Shown one piece after another: positions 41,199 to 50,859 of a DNA stretch of 64,000 nucleotides. Positions within the stretch are counted from its first letter, which is position 1; every line of letters starts with the position of its first letter. This DNA is from JAWXTK01 sp044433645 (lineage in GTDB: Bacteria > Bacteroidota > Bacteroidia > Bacteroidales > Rikenellaceae): the NCBI GenBank assembly GCA_044433645.1, contig JAWXTK010000010.1, forward strand, positions 1-64,000. Reading direction: 5' to 3'. Both the position numbers and the translations under genes were made by a program. Below the pieces are notes generated by a model. The model saw nothing but the letters and a program-made list of their open reading frames with translations, was not told the DNA's origin and searched no databases.

Positions 41199-43124
41199 CT
41201 AATCTTTTTCGCCTTTATACTCTATAACTCCAAATTCATTTACCCTTATTAGTGATTTTTCAAGTAGTCTATCCACTACTTTGGCTATGATCTCTGTGTC
41301 GCGTTTTACTTTCTCGCCAAGTTCTCTAAGTGTTAGATTTTGATTTCTGATATGACCCAACACCTCATCTATCAGGGGGCTGATTAAGTCAACATTATTT
41401 TCTAGTCGTTTGCGCTCCATACACACATCACACACACCACACACATCTGGCTCATGTTCACCAAAATATTTCTGCAAAATCTGACTGCGACACTGCTTAG
41501 TATTTTGAGCATAATCATAGGCGCTATTTAATCTCAGAAGAGCCATATCCTTACGAATTTTATAGCTCTCAGGCGAGATAACAACATCTTGCACAGGCAG
41601 GCGCTCCTCGTTTAAGATAAGCAAAGAGCATATTGATGAGGGTATGTAACGTATGATTCTGTAAGTCCATAATTGTTTGAGCATATCCAACACCTGTTTG
41701 GGCGTAAACCTGGAATTAGCAGCAATTTCCTTGATATCTATGGGCACAAAATTGTGGAAAGTACCCTCATAAAGTCTTAAAATCACCCTTAAGATATCAT
41801 CTATTTCGTTATCGCTCATCCTGATTTTATATAGCTCATCACGAGCCACCATAAACATCAGCCTAGCAGGCCTTTCCGATGCATCAGTTAGCGTTAAGTA
41901 ACCATTTTGTTGGAGTATAGCAATGGCATTAAGCGCCGTAGGGCCAAAGATTTTAGTGCGCTGCGAGAATTCAAAGATATTAAATTCATAGCTCGCAAGT
42001 TTGCCCTCGCCTATGCCAAGTTGCAGAAAATTAAATAGAGCCTCATAGCAAGTTTTGATAGTTTCTATGGGTGGATAAGCATTCAAGAAACGTTTTTGAG
42101 CCTTGCTCTGCTCATCATCTGAGTGCAGAAGAACAGCATACGAGCGATTTAAATCACGCCCTGCCCTGCCTGTCTCCTGGTAATAAGCCTCCAGAGAATC
42201 AGGCATTTGATAGTGAATTACAAAGCGAACATCGGCCTTGTCTATCCCCATACCAAAAGCATTTGTCGCCACCATAACCCTGATTCTACCCGTAGTCCAC
42301 GAGTCCTGCTTTTCGGTGCGAAGTTTAAAATTCATGCCACCGTTATAATAATCTGCGCTAATGTTATTTTCGTTCAACATACGTGCAAAGTTTTCGGTCT
42401 CCTCACGCGTTCTCACATAGACTATCCCACAGCCTTCGACGTTATTGATTATTCTCAGCATCTGCGAGAGTTTATCTTCACTGTGGCGCACCACATACGA
42501 AAGATTGGCTCTAGCAAAGCTCGAACGAACCACCTTAGCATCCTTAAATCCTAGGTGAAATTGTATATCCTTAGCCACTTCATCCGTAGCCGAGGCCGTA
42601 AGAGCGATGAAGGTAGCTTGAGGTGCAAATTTTCTAATCTGGGCGATTTTAAGATACGAAGGTCTGAAATCATAACCCCACTGCGAGATACAGTGAGCCT
42701 CATCCACAGCCACATAACTAACCGTCATGCGCATCACCCTAAGGCGAAATAACTCACCTGCAATACGTTCAGGGGCGATATACAAGAATTTCACATCGCC
42801 ATACACACAATTATCAAAGGCATAATCTATCTGCCTAGAGGTCATGCCCGAGTGTATAGCCACAGCATTTATGCCTAATTTTTTGAGTCTATCAACCTGA
42901 TCTTTCATCAGCGAGATAAGTGGCGTAACGACTATACAAACCCCCTCCCGAGCCAGAGCCGGCACTTGATAGAGCAAAGATTTTCCACCCCCCGTGGGCA
43001 TCAACACCAAAGTATCTCTGCCCGAGGCCAAAGACTCAATGGCCTCAAACTGAGAAGGGCGGAAACTGTCATAGCCCCACCACTTCTTTAATATTTCAAG
43101 GTATTTCTCTAAATTTTGCTCCAA
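41199..43124 (-). CDS. recQ: ATP-dependent DNA helicase RecQ
   Basis: 3'-5' helicase for recombination and fork repair. The 641 residues show motif 0 (FRPSQFEAI, 21-29), Walker A LMPTGGGKSLLYQ (41-53), Walker B VDEAHCISQWGYDFR (about 138-152), motif IV-VI including TGRAGRDLNRSYAVLL (about 324-339), and the RecQ-C zinc module with Cys at about 541 (KQCRSQILQKYFGE) and CGVCDVC about 15 residues later. The C-terminus (about 565-641) is a winged-helix/helical tail without an obvious full HRDC domain. TAGCTTTG at 43142-43149 (minus) is the likely -7 box. Confidence 0.97.
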   Translation of the reverse strand: MEQNLEKYLEILKKWWGYDSFRPSQFEAIESLASGRDTLVLMPTGGGKSLLYQVPALAREGVCIVVTPLISLMKDQVDRLKKLGINAVAIHSGMTSRQIDYAFDNCVYGDVKFLYIAPERIAGELFRLRVMRMTVSYVAVDEAHCISQWGYDFRPSYLKIAQIRKFAPQATFIALTASATDEVAKDIQFHLGFKDAKVVRSSFARANLSYVVRHSEDKLSQMLRIINNVEGCGIVYVRTREETENFARMLNENNISADYYNGGMNFKLRTEKQDSWTTGRIRVMVATNAFGMGIDKADVRFVIHYQMPDSLEAYYQETGRAGRDLNRSYAVLLHSDDEQSKAQKRFLNAYPPIETIKTCYEALFNFLQLGIGEGKLASYEFNIFEFSQRTKIFGPTALNAIAILQQNGYLTLTDASERPARLMFMVARDELYKIRMSDNEIDDILRVILRLYEGTFHNFVPIDIKEIAANSRFTPKQVLDMLKQLWTYRIIRYIPSSICSLLILNEERLPVQDVVISPESYKIRKDMALLRLNSAYDYAQNTKQCRSQILQKYFGEHEPDVCGVCDVCMERKRLENNVDLISPLIDEVLGHIRNQNLTLRELGEKVKRDTEIIAKVVDRLLEKSLIRVNEFGVIEYKGEKD

Positions 43125-43141
43125 AAAAGATTTATTTTACA

Positions 43142-43149
43142 CAAAGCTA
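43142..43149 (-). promoter_or_regulatory. Predicted -7 box of recQ
   Basis: CAAAGCTA on plus is TAGCTTTG on minus, 17 bases before the recQ ATG, in the short gap after comF. Confidence 0.5.
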
Positions 43150-43168
43150 CAATTTTTTTTTAGAATCT

Positions 43169-43918
43169 CTAAATCTTCACTACCAAAAAATCATCGTCTA
43201 TCGCACCTTTACCAGGTATGTCAACACGACAAGCCAGAGTAGCCACACTAAGAGTAATATCACTCTGTTGTTTTAGCAAGCTATCGGCACACGAGACTAT
43301 AGTAGAGCCCGTAGTGAGCACGTCGTCTACTAACAAAATATGCTTGCCCTTTAAGTGAGTCGTATCACCTACGGCAAAGATATTTTCAACGTTTTTCCAC
43401 CTTTGATACTTGTCTTTTTTGGTCTGCGTGGGATTGTGAACTACGCGCTTAAGAGTTTTGGCATCTACCTTTGCGCCCATAATCTCGGCCAGACCTTTTG
43501 CTATATACTCGGCCTGATTATAACCTCGCTTTAATCGTCTACGATAATGCAGGGGCACAGGGATAATATAATCCACATCCTTATATTTGTCTGCATCCTT
43601 TAATATGTAGCCAAGATATCTGCCCATACTTTGTGCCACTCTCCAATGTTTATAATATTTAAGGCTATAAATTAGATTTACATAACGACTGCCCTTAGAA
43701 AAGTGCATCAAAGCACACGCGCCTTTCAGAGGCAACAAACCCCAGAACTTTTGCTCCATAGGATTTTGATCCAAATCCCAAAATCCAGTCAAGGGTATAT
43801 CCATCATGCACGTATTACACATCCACAATTTAGGCGCACCCAAGCTCTTACCACACACATAGCAAGTATTAGGGAAAAACAAGGATTTAAAATCAAAAAA
43901 TAAATTCATATCTCGCAT
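43169..43918 (-). CDS. ComF-family phosphoribosyltransferase-like protein
   Basis: A 249-residue ComF/GntX-type protein. An N-terminal zinc ribbon (CYVCGKSLGAPKLWMCNTC, residues about 18-36) precedes a type I PRTase fold with HYRRRLKRGYNQAEYIAKGLAE (about 124-145) and the PRPP loop ILLVDDVLTTGSTI (about 195-208). In competent bacteria ComF couples to a helicase and PriA in handling single-stranded DNA; here it lies between priA and recQ, three bases after priA, which agrees with a role in DNA processing. Enzyme activity is not proven for the family. Confidence 0.92.
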   Translation of the reverse strand: MRDMNLFFDFKSLFFPNTCYVCGKSLGAPKLWMCNTCMMDIPLTGFWDLDQNPMEQKFWGLLPLKGACALMHFSKGSRYVNLIYSLKYYKHWRVAQSMGRYLGYILKDADKYKDVDYIIPVPLHYRRRLKRGYNQAEYIAKGLAEIMGAKVDAKTLKRVVHNPTQTKKDKYQRWKNVENIFAVGDTTHLKGKHILLVDDVLTTGSTIVSCADSLLKQQSDITLSVATLACRVDIPGKGAIDDDFLVVKI

Positions 43919-43921
43919 TTA

Positions 43922-46096
43922 TCAAGGGTCTACATTGCATCTTAGCTCCACATACTTAAACTCATCTCTCGAATGAAGCTCGGCGATTATCTCTCTGAGC
44001 AAATCTTTGGCTCGAGCGAAGGATGCCTCACGCTCGATTTTAAGTAGAAAACCCATTAAATAATACTCCTTAATTTTATCTACGGCAGGTGCCTGAGGGC
44101 CCAAGACCCTATTTGCAAACACCCCACGCATGGCTTTGTTTAGGAAAATAGTTGCATTATTTAACACATTTTTATTTTTTGAGCGAATTTCAATTTGAAT
44201 CAAACGGCAAAACGGAGGATAACTAAAACACTCTCTAAGCGAGGCTTCACTCTCTACCATAGAAAGATAATCGTGCGATATAACATTAGCTAACACGGGG
44301 CTATCCTGTTGCGAAGTTTGTATCACCACCTCACCTTTTTTCTCGCCGCGACCTGCCCTACCCGACACCTGACTCATCAACTGAAACGCACGCTCCGAGG
44401 CTCTAAAATCGGGCTGATTCATCATATTATCAGCATTTAAAATACCCACCAGAGTCACCGACTCAAAATCAAATCCTTTGGTAATCATCTGAGTACCAAC
44501 GATAATATCTGTTTGTTTTTTTTCAAAATCACTAATTATCCTCTCAAAACTCTTGCGCGATGAGGCCGTGTCTGCATCTAAGCGCGCTATTCTAGCCAAG
44601 GGTAAAAGCTCCTGCAAATCTTGCTCTATTTTCTCTGTGCCAAAGCCCATATTTTTGATTTGCGCACTGCTACACTTAGGGCAAATCTTAGGCTCGGGGA
44701 TACGGTAACCACAATAGTGGCATTTGAGCGCACCCTCGGCCTTATGCAGTGTGAGCGACACATTGCAATTAGGGCAACCAGGCACATAACCACACACTTC
44801 ACACTCCACAAAGGGAGAAAATCCTCGCCTATTTTGGAACAAAATCACTTGATTTTTATTCTCCAAAGCTAGCTCTATCTTATCAAGCATCAACTTGTTA
44901 AAGTGTCCTTTTCGCTCGCCTCGCTTCACAGCACGAGTATTGTCCGAGATTATAATATCGGGCACACTCGCCCCTGCATAACGCTCCAACAGTTCAACAT
45001 AACCATACTTTCCAGCCTTGGCATTTAAAAAACTCTCTAGCGAGGGCGTAGCACTTCCCATAAGGGTTTTACATCCATAAAGCGATGCCAGAACAACAAC
45101 TGCATCTCTTGCATTATAATTAGGTGCAGAGTCAAACTGCTTGAAACTAGAGTCATGCTCCTCGTCAATGATAACCAAACCAAGCTTGGCGAAAGGCAAA
45201 AATATAGATGAGCGCACACCCAAGATTAGCTGTCCACCACCTCTAGCTACTCTACTGAACAGTTCAGCTCTTTGATTCTGCGAAAACTTTGAATGATAAG
45301 CACTTACCCTATCTTCAAATACTTTTTCTAGGCGTGAAATAAGCTGAGTTGTAAGCGCAATCTCAGGCACTAGATACAGTACATCCTCGCCCTTAGATAA
45401 TTTTTCGGCTATAAGATTGATATAAATTTCTGTCTTACCACTACCGGTTATCCCTCTGAGTAAAACAACATCACGAGTTTTAAAATCACTCTCTACCTTA
45501 TCCAAAGCCACAGTTTGTTCTTTAGATAACACAGGCAATTCAAAATCTTCTTTAGCTGAAATTTCTTTACTTTGAAGGCTGATTCTAACGCACCCCTTTT
45601 TCTCTAGAGCTCTCACAGCCACCGATTCAAATTCTGAGCAAGGTAGACTTTCGCAAACACCTAAACGCTCCAGGATAAAATTTTGTTTATCAGACTTCGT
45701 TGCTTTTTCAGGCATCTTAACTAGGCTCAACATCTTGATTTTAGACTCCTTAAACTGAGTTTTCAGGAAATCGCTTTCACTAAAAGCACTGTTTTTCAGA
45801 CTCCCAGGCATAGCAACTCTCATCACCTCGCCCAAGGTTGACATATAATACGATGCTATCCACTGCCAAAATTTTATCTGCTTTTCACCTATCAAAGGCT
45901 GAGTGGAAATAACTTTTAAAATTGGCTTAGTCTTAAAACTTGGCTTATCACAAGTAATCTCACACACTATACCCTCATAGAGCTTGCGTTTGCCCAACTC
46001 AACCATTACAGACGAGCCCACAGCAACATCATCGCTCTCGAGGCTATAAGTCAAGGGCTCTAATAAAAGTGGTAAAATTACTTTAACGTATTGCAT
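43922..46096 (-). CDS. priA: Primosomal protein N' (replication restart helicase PriA)
   Basis: 3'-5' helicase that reloads the replisome at stalled forks. The 724 residues match the family: N-terminal DNA-binding domain with LPLLLEPLTYSL, Walker A LRGITGSGKTEIYINL (about 213-228), the DEEHDSSFKQ box (about 302-311), zinc-binding cysteines CEVCGYVPGCPNC and CHYCGY..KICPKC (about 432-470), and helicase motifs QMITKGFDFESVTLVG and SGRAGRGEKKGEV (about 540-595). A single ATG start fits. It is the first gene of priA-comF; recQ downstream has its own -7 box. Confidence 0.97.
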   Translation of the reverse strand: MQYVKVILPLLLEPLTYSLESDDVAVGSSVMVELGKRKLYEGIVCEITCDKPSFKTKPILKVISTQPLIGEKQIKFWQWIASYYMSTLGEVMRVAMPGSLKNSAFSESDFLKTQFKESKIKMLSLVKMPEKATKSDKQNFILERLGVCESLPCSEFESVAVRALEKKGCVRISLQSKEISAKEDFELPVLSKEQTVALDKVESDFKTRDVVLLRGITGSGKTEIYINLIAEKLSKGEDVLYLVPEIALTTQLISRLEKVFEDRVSAYHSKFSQNQRAELFSRVARGGGQLILGVRSSIFLPFAKLGLVIIDEEHDSSFKQFDSAPNYNARDAVVVLASLYGCKTLMGSATPSLESFLNAKAGKYGYVELLERYAGASVPDIIISDNTRAVKRGERKGHFNKLMLDKIELALENKNQVILFQNRRGFSPFVECEVCGYVPGCPNCNVSLTLHKAEGALKCHYCGYRIPEPKICPKCSSAQIKNMGFGTEKIEQDLQELLPLARIARLDADTASSRKSFERIISDFEKKQTDIIVGTQMITKGFDFESVTLVGILNADNMMNQPDFRASERAFQLMSQVSGRAGRGEKKGEVVIQTSQQDSPVLANVISHDYLSMVESEASLRECFSYPPFCRLIQIEIRSKNKNVLNNATIFLNKAMRGVFANRVLGPQAPAVDKIKEYYLMGFLLKIEREASFARAKDLLREIIAELHSRDEFKYVELRCNVDP

Positions 46097-46114
46097 TTTT
46101 CACGTATAATAAAA

Positions 46115-46142
46115 TGGGCGACCAAAAAAAATTAGTCGCCCA
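46115..46142 (-). terminator. Terminator of the decarboxylase operon
   Basis: TGGGCGAC (46115-46122) pairs with GTCGCCCA (46135-46142); on the minus strand the stem is followed by TTTTA. It separates the decarboxylase operon from priA. Confidence 0.75.
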
Positions 46143-46161
46143 CTAAAAAATTAGAATCTCT

Positions 46162-47334
46162 CTAGCCTAGGAATCCAAGAAGAACACCGGCAGCCACTGC
46201 ACTACCAATCACACCAGCCACATTAGGGCCCATAGCGTGCATCAATAGGTAGTTTGATTTATCATATTTCAAACCTATATCGTGAGAAACACGTGCCGCA
46301 GCTGGAACAGCCGACACACCTGCATTACCGATAAGAGGATTGATTTTGCTACCTTCTTTTAGGAATAAATTCATAAATTTAACGAACAATACCCCAGCCA
46401 TAGTAGCTACAAAGAACGAACAAGCACCGATAAAGAAGATACCAAGTGATTTAGGAGTTAAGAAAGTTGTAGCTTGAGTTGACGCACCAACCGAAAGTCC
46501 AATCAAGATAGTAACTATATCAATTAGCGAACCACTAGCAGTATTTGCCAAACGGTTAGTCACACCACATTCTTTAAGCAAGTTACCAAGGAACAACATA
46601 CCTAGCAATGGCACAGCTGTTGGCACAAGGAAACAAGTTAATAAAAGACCTATGATAGGGAACAAAATTTTCTCGGTTTGAGATACTGCGCGAGAAGGTT
46701 TCATTCTAATCAAACGCTCTTTTTTAGTTGTAAGCATACGCATAACTGGAGGCTGAATAAGTGGCACAAGAGCCATATAAGAATAGGCCGAAATAGCCAC
46801 AGCACCCAAGAAATCCGGAGCCAACTTGCTCGATAGGAAGATAGCCGTAGGACCGTCTGCACCACCGATAATCGCGATAGCTCCTGCCTCATTAGCAGGG
46901 AAACCAAGCGCCAAAGCAGCGATGTAAGCCACAAAGATACCAACCTGAGCCGAAGCACCAACCAACATCATTTTAGGATTAGAAATAAGCGCAGTAAAGT
47001 CTGTCATAGCTCCAATTCCCAAGAAAATAAGAGGAGGATAAAGTCCCTTATAAACTCCAAAATAGAGCAAATTCAACACTGAGCCTTCCTCATATATGCC
47101 GACCTCCATGCCTGGGAAAAAAGGAATATTACCCACAATAATTCCAAAGCCAATAGGCACGAGCAACATAGGTTCAAACTTATACTTAATAGCTAAGTAT
47201 ATAAAAATCATCCCAACAATTATCATCGCAAGGTGAGGCAAAGTGAAGTTTGCAAACCCTGTGAATTGATAAAATTGTTGTAGGTTGTCGCCTAGAAAAG
47301 ACAACACACTATTATTAGTTTCTGCTGCTAACAT
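46162..47334 (-). CDS. mmdB: Na+-translocating decarboxylase beta subunit
   Basis: Membrane subunit that decarboxylates carboxybiotin and pumps Na+ out of the cell. The 390-residue protein has about ten helices and the motifs of the OadB/GcdB/MmdB family: GIGAMTDFTALISNPKMMLVGASAQ (about 108-132 in outline), GGADGPTAIFLSSKLAP (about 165-181, with the Na+-site Asp in GGADGPT), and GNAGVSAVPAAARVSHDIG near residue 340 (the NAGVSAVP motif). Together with mmdA, the biotin protein and the small subunit it forms a methylmalonyl-CoA decarboxylase. Last gene of the five-gene minus-strand operon. Confidence 0.95.
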   Translation of the reverse strand: MLAAETNNSVLSFLGDNLQQFYQFTGFANFTLPHLAMIIVGMIFIYLAIKYKFEPMLLVPIGFGIIVGNIPFFPGMEVGIYEEGSVLNLLYFGVYKGLYPPLIFLGIGAMTDFTALISNPKMMLVGASAQVGIFVAYIAALALGFPANEAGAIAIIGGADGPTAIFLSSKLAPDFLGAVAISAYSYMALVPLIQPPVMRMLTTKKERLIRMKPSRAVSQTEKILFPIIGLLLTCFLVPTAVPLLGMLFLGNLLKECGVTNRLANTASGSLIDIVTILIGLSVGASTQATTFLTPKSLGIFFIGACSFFVATMAGVLFVKFMNLFLKEGSKINPLIGNAGVSAVPAAARVSHDIGLKYDKSNYLLMHAMGPNVAGVIGSAVAAGVLLGFLG

Positions 47335-47335
47335 A

Positions 47336-47773
47336 TTATTCTATTGTTAAAAGTACATCGCCCTCAAGAACCGAAGTTCCTTTGCCTGCAACTATAGATT
47401 TCACTACACCTGCACGGTCAGCGTCTATATTATTTTCCATTTTCATAGCCTCTAAAACTAGCAAACGTTGACCAACTGCAACAGTATCACCAACATTAAC
47501 TGCAACCGAGACAACAACCCCTGGAAGTGGGCTTTTAACAGCTGCGCCACCTGCACCACCTGCCACTGGACGAGCCGCTGGAGCTGGAGTTACACTTTGA
47601 GCTGCTGGTGAAGCTGCCACTTGTACGATTTTAGGTGCAGATTTAGTTTCTAGACCTTCTACTTCTACATCGTAAGTAGTACCATTAACTGCTACGCTAG
47701 CTGTGCTACCTACTATATCGTTAACCGAAACGGCATAATCATTACCGTTTATTTTAAATTTATATTCTTTCAT
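47336..47773 (-). CDS. mmdC: Biotin carboxyl-carrier subunit of decarboxylase
   Basis: A 145-residue carrier that shuttles CO2 as carboxybiotin from the alpha to the beta subunit. The biotinylated Lys is residue 111 in LEAMKMENN. An Ala/Pro-rich flexible linker (AASPAAQSVTPAPAARPVAG, about 53-72) joins an N-terminal beta domain (MKEYKFKINGNDYAVSV) to the biotinyl domain (about 78-145), starting KSPLPGVVVSVAVNVGDTV. It lies one base before mmdB and 14 bases after the OadG-like gene. Confidence 0.95.
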   Translation of the reverse strand: MKEYKFKINGNDYAVSVNDIVGSTASVAVNGTTYDVEVEGLETKSAPKIVQVAASPAAQSVTPAPAARPVAGGAGGAAVKSPLPGVVVSVAVNVGDTVAVGQRLLVLEAMKMENNIDADRAGVVKSIVAGKGTSVLEGDVLLTIE

Positions 47774-47787
47774 ATTAATTTACTTAA

Positions 47788-48672
47788 TTATTTTTTGTTT
47801 GGTAATTGATTAATACCATAGATTTTTGAGCTCCATGGTGAATAAGCGCGCGCTACTCTGTTAATTGTTAGCACAGCAGACTCTTTGTCGTGTAAATCCT
47901 CTTGGTGTAATTTAAAAGCTAGGGCGATAGCAGCAACAACTTCTTCGTCTATGCCAGCGCTAACTTTAATTGCAGGAGCAGAAGCAGTAGATTTTTTATT
48001 TTTTCTATTACCTGCACCTACTATAATCACACCTACAAGTTTGAACAACAAGAACAAACCAAGCAAAGCTGAGAACACAACACAAATAGCCGTGATAGCC
48101 AAAAACACACCACTAGGGTCGCGCTCTTGGAACATTTCTGAACCAGTTTGCTCGTTTACTAATTCATTGCTCGCCATAACAGTAGTATACTCAGTAGGCT
48201 GCCATACCATTTCGCCGTCTTTTTTAACCAAACCAAGCGATATATCAGCTTGTTGAGCCTCAGGCGAGAATTTTACTGTATTAAGAGTTTCATTACTAGC
48301 GTTACTAAAAATCACTTCTTTAGCACCTTCAAGAGTAAAGTTTGTGTAAAAAGTACCCTTTGAAGAATTACCGTTACAATAAAAAATCATATATTCCATA
48401 GGACCTAAAGCAGTTCTATGGTCAGAGGCTGGGATACGATAGCTAAGAGTATCTGCGCCAATTACGGCTTTAAGATAACACCCAGCAATACTAATACGAG
48501 AGTGGCTCGTATTATATAGCTCTATCCACGAGCCACGAGCACCATACTCATCAACAAGATTAGTCTCGTTTATAGCGAGTATCTCATTGATTCTTATATC
48601 TTTAACATTTTGTGCAGAAGAAAAAAATGCACAAAGCGTAAGAAAACTTGTAATTATTAATTTTCTAAACAT
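47788..48672 (-). CDS. OadG-like decarboxylase subunit fused to a lamin-tail domain
   Basis: A 294-residue membrane protein in the position of the small delta/gamma subunit (MmdD/OadG). After a signal peptide (ending FFSSAQ), residues about 22-145 form a lamin-tail (LTD) domain: IRINEILAINETNLVDEYGA and WIELYNTSHSRISIAGCYLK are its usual strands. One transmembrane helix follows (about 188-215, AITAICVVFSALLGLFLLFK), then a cytoplasmic Lys-rich stretch and EEVVAAIALAFKLH with YSPWSSKIYGINQLPNKK, the usual OadG tail. OadG subunits are normally below 120 residues, so the LTD is an added extracytoplasmic domain. It may anchor or shield the pump; not known. Confidence 0.85.
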   Translation of the reverse strand: MFRKLIITSFLTLCAFFSSAQNVKDIRINEILAINETNLVDEYGARGSWIELYNTSHSRISIAGCYLKAVIGADTLSYRIPASDHRTALGPMEYMIFYCNGNSSKGTFYTNFTLEGAKEVIFSNASNETLNTVKFSPEAQQADISLGLVKKDGEMVWQPTEYTTVMASNELVNEQTGSEMFQERDPSGVFLAITAICVVFSALLGLFLLFKLVGVIIVGAGNRKNKKSTASAPAIKVSAGIDEEVVAAIALAFKLHQEDLHDKESAVLTINRVARAYSPWSSKIYGINQLPNKK

Positions 48673-48675
48673 AAT

Positions 48676-50238
48676 CTACAATGGAATATTAGAGTGTTTT
48701 TTAGCAGGATTTGTAACTCTCTTAGTAGCAAGCGATTGCAGCGCACGAATCACACGGAAACGAGTGTTTCTTGGCTCGATTACATCGTCGATATAACCAT
48801 ATTTAGCTGCCACATAAGGGTTAGCAAATTTATCTCTGTATTCGTCTTCTTTCTCTTTAGTTAGAGCAGCTTTGCCCTCAGCATCTTCTACGGCTGCTAT
48901 GTCTTTAGAGAAAAGAACCTCTGTTGCACCCGATGGGCCCATTACAGCAATCTCGCCAGTAGGCCAGCTGTAATTAAGGTCACCACGCAAGTGTTTAGAG
49001 CTCATCACACAGTAAGCACCACCGTAAGATTTACGAAGTATAACAGTTACTTTAGGCACAGTAGCCTCGCCATAAGCAAACAATAGTTTAGCACCGTGGA
49101 TAATCACACCACCATACTCTTGGCCTGTACCTGGCAAGAAACCTGGAACATCAACCAAAGTAACAAGTGGAATATTAAATGCGTCGCAGAAACGAACAAA
49201 ACGAGCTGCTTTACGCGATGCATTTGAATCTAGCACCCCAGCCATGTATTTAGGTTGGTTAGCAATGATACCCACACTTTGGCCGTTGAAACGAGCAAAA
49301 CAAGTGATGATATTAGGAGCAAATGCTTTTTGAGATTCCAAGAACTCACCATTATCGACGATAGCTTTGATAACCTCAGTTACGTCATAAGGTTTGTTAG
49401 GATTATCAGGAATAATCTCGTTAAGAACGTCCTCTAGTCTGTCAATTGCATCTGTACAAACTGAAAGTGGAGCATCCTCCATATTATTCTGAGGCATATA
49501 GCTAATTAGGCTACGGATTAGAGTGAAACACTCTTCCTCTGTATCAACTGCAAAGTGCGAAACGCCCGATTTAGTTGAGTGCACAGAAGCACCACCTAAT
49601 TGTTCTTGAGTTACATCCTCGCCAGTTACAGTTTTCACAACTTTAGGACCTGTAAGGAACATGTAACTAGTGTCTTTTTTCATGATGATAAAGTCAGTTA
49701 GAGCTGGGGAATACACAGCACCACCTGCACATGGGCCTAAGATAGCTGAGATTTGAGGCACAACACCCGAAGCCAAGATATTACGTTGGAAGATTTCAGC
49801 ATAACCCGACAATGCATTCACACCCTCTTGGATACGCGCACCACCCGAGTCGTTAAGACCAACAACTGGAGCACCATTTTTCATAGCCATATCCATCACT
49901 TTACAGATTTTAGCTGCAAGAGTTTCAGAAAGCGAGCCTCCAAGTACTGTGAAGTCTTGAGCGTAAACATACACCAAACGACCTTCAACTGTACCGTAAC
50001 CTGTAACAACGCCATCACCAAAGTAAGTCTCTTTTTCAAGACCGAAGTTGGTGCAACGGTGAGTTACAAACATATCAAATTCCTCGAAAGAACCCTCGTC
50101 CAAAAACATTTCTATACGCTCGCGAGCAGTATATTTTCCTTTTTTGTGTTGAGAGTCAATTCTTTTTTGACCTCCACCTAATTTCGCTTTTTCGCGATAA
50201 TTAATTAGTTCTTTAATTTTTTCTTGATTCGTGCTCAT
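48676..50238 (-). CDS. mmdA: Methylmalonyl-CoA decarboxylase alpha / acyl-CoA carboxyltransferase subunit
   Basis: Carboxyltransferase that moves CO2 from methylmalonyl-CoA to biotin, giving propionyl-CoA. The 520 residues have the crotonase-like N and C halves: YAQDFTVLGGSLSETLAAKI (about 92-111), GLNDSGGARIQEGVNALSGYAEIF (about 125-148), PQISAILGPCAGGAVYSPALTDF (about 158-180), and LVDVPGFLPGTGQEYGGVIIHGAK and LRKSYGGAYCVMSSKHL in the C half. Sequence alone does not separate this from propionyl-CoA carboxylase beta, but the operon with a Na+-pump beta subunit and epimerase favours the decarboxylase. Confidence 0.93.
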   Translation of the reverse strand: MSTNQEKIKELINYREKAKLGGGQKRIDSQHKKGKYTARERIEMFLDEGSFEEFDMFVTHRCTNFGLEKETYFGDGVVTGYGTVEGRLVYVYAQDFTVLGGSLSETLAAKICKVMDMAMKNGAPVVGLNDSGGARIQEGVNALSGYAEIFQRNILASGVVPQISAILGPCAGGAVYSPALTDFIIMKKDTSYMFLTGPKVVKTVTGEDVTQEQLGGASVHSTKSGVSHFAVDTEEECFTLIRSLISYMPQNNMEDAPLSVCTDAIDRLEDVLNEIIPDNPNKPYDVTEVIKAIVDNGEFLESQKAFAPNIITCFARFNGQSVGIIANQPKYMAGVLDSNASRKAARFVRFCDAFNIPLVTLVDVPGFLPGTGQEYGGVIIHGAKLLFAYGEATVPKVTVILRKSYGGAYCVMSSKHLRGDLNYSWPTGEIAVMGPSGATEVLFSKDIAAVEDAEGKAALTKEKEDEYRDKFANPYVAAKYGYIDDVIEPRNTRFRVIRALQSLATKRVTNPAKKHSNIPL

Positions 50239-50253
50239 AGTTTAGTTTTGAGA

Positions 50254-50667
50254 TTATTTTTTATTTTTGTTTTCACAAAGTTCAGTCAACACTCCAAGAG
50301 TTGATTTTGGGTGAAGGAAAGCGATATCAAGACCTTCGGCACCTTTGCGAGGAGCTTTGTCTATCAACAATATTTCTTTGCTAGCTGCATCAGCCAACGC
50401 ATCTTCTATACCCTCTACTGCAAAAGCCACGTGGTGAACACCCTGACCTTTTTTCTCTATAAATTTAGCGATAGTACCGTCCTCTGATGTAGATTCCAAT
50501 AATTCGATTTTAGTTTGGCCTACCATAAAGAAAGCAGTTTTAACTTTTTGGTCTGCTACTTCTTCGATGTTGTAGCACTTAAGCCCAAGTACATTTTCGT
50601 AATAAGGGATAGCCTCATCTAGAGACTTAACTGCGATACCAAGGTGTTCAATGTGAGTAACTTTCAT
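50254..50667 (-). CDS. mce: Methylmalonyl-CoA epimerase
   Basis: Interconverts the R and S forms of methylmalonyl-CoA so that the product of the B12-dependent mutase can be decarboxylated. The 137-residue vicinal-oxygen-chelate protein has metal ligands in THIEHLGIAVKSLDEAIPYYEN (His near residue 7), KTAFFMVGQTKIELLEST (Glu near 55), QGVHHVAFAVEGIEDAL (His near 86) and the last strand LDIAFLHPKSTLGVLTELCE (Glu near 131). First gene of the operon, 15 bases before mmdA. A CAAATATA (minus TATATTTG) box lies at 50720-50727. Confidence 0.96.
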   Translation of the reverse strand: MKVTHIEHLGIAVKSLDEAIPYYENVLGLKCYNIEEVADQKVKTAFFMVGQTKIELLESTSEDGTIAKFIEKKGQGVHHVAFAVEGIEDALADAASKEILLIDKAPRKGAEGLDIAFLHPKSTLGVLTELCENKNKK

Positions 50668-50719
50668 GATCTGATTTTTATAATTTTGTTTAATAATTTT
50701 TTACTAAATTCTTATCCTA

Positions 50720-50727
50720 CAAATATA
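50720..50727 (-). promoter_or_regulatory. Predicted -7 box of the mce-mmd operon
   Basis: CAAATATA on plus is TATATTTG on minus, 53 bases before the mce ATG; GAAA 20 bases beyond is a weak -33 (TTTC on minus). Confidence 0.5.
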
Positions 50728-50859
50728 ATTTCTTTTATTTGATTTTTGAAATTTTTTCAGTCAAAAAAATGATAAATTTCATTACATTTTTGTATAAGTT
50801 TGTAAAAAAATGTTGATTTTAATAAAAATTTCATATCTTGCACTCAAAATCATTTAGAT

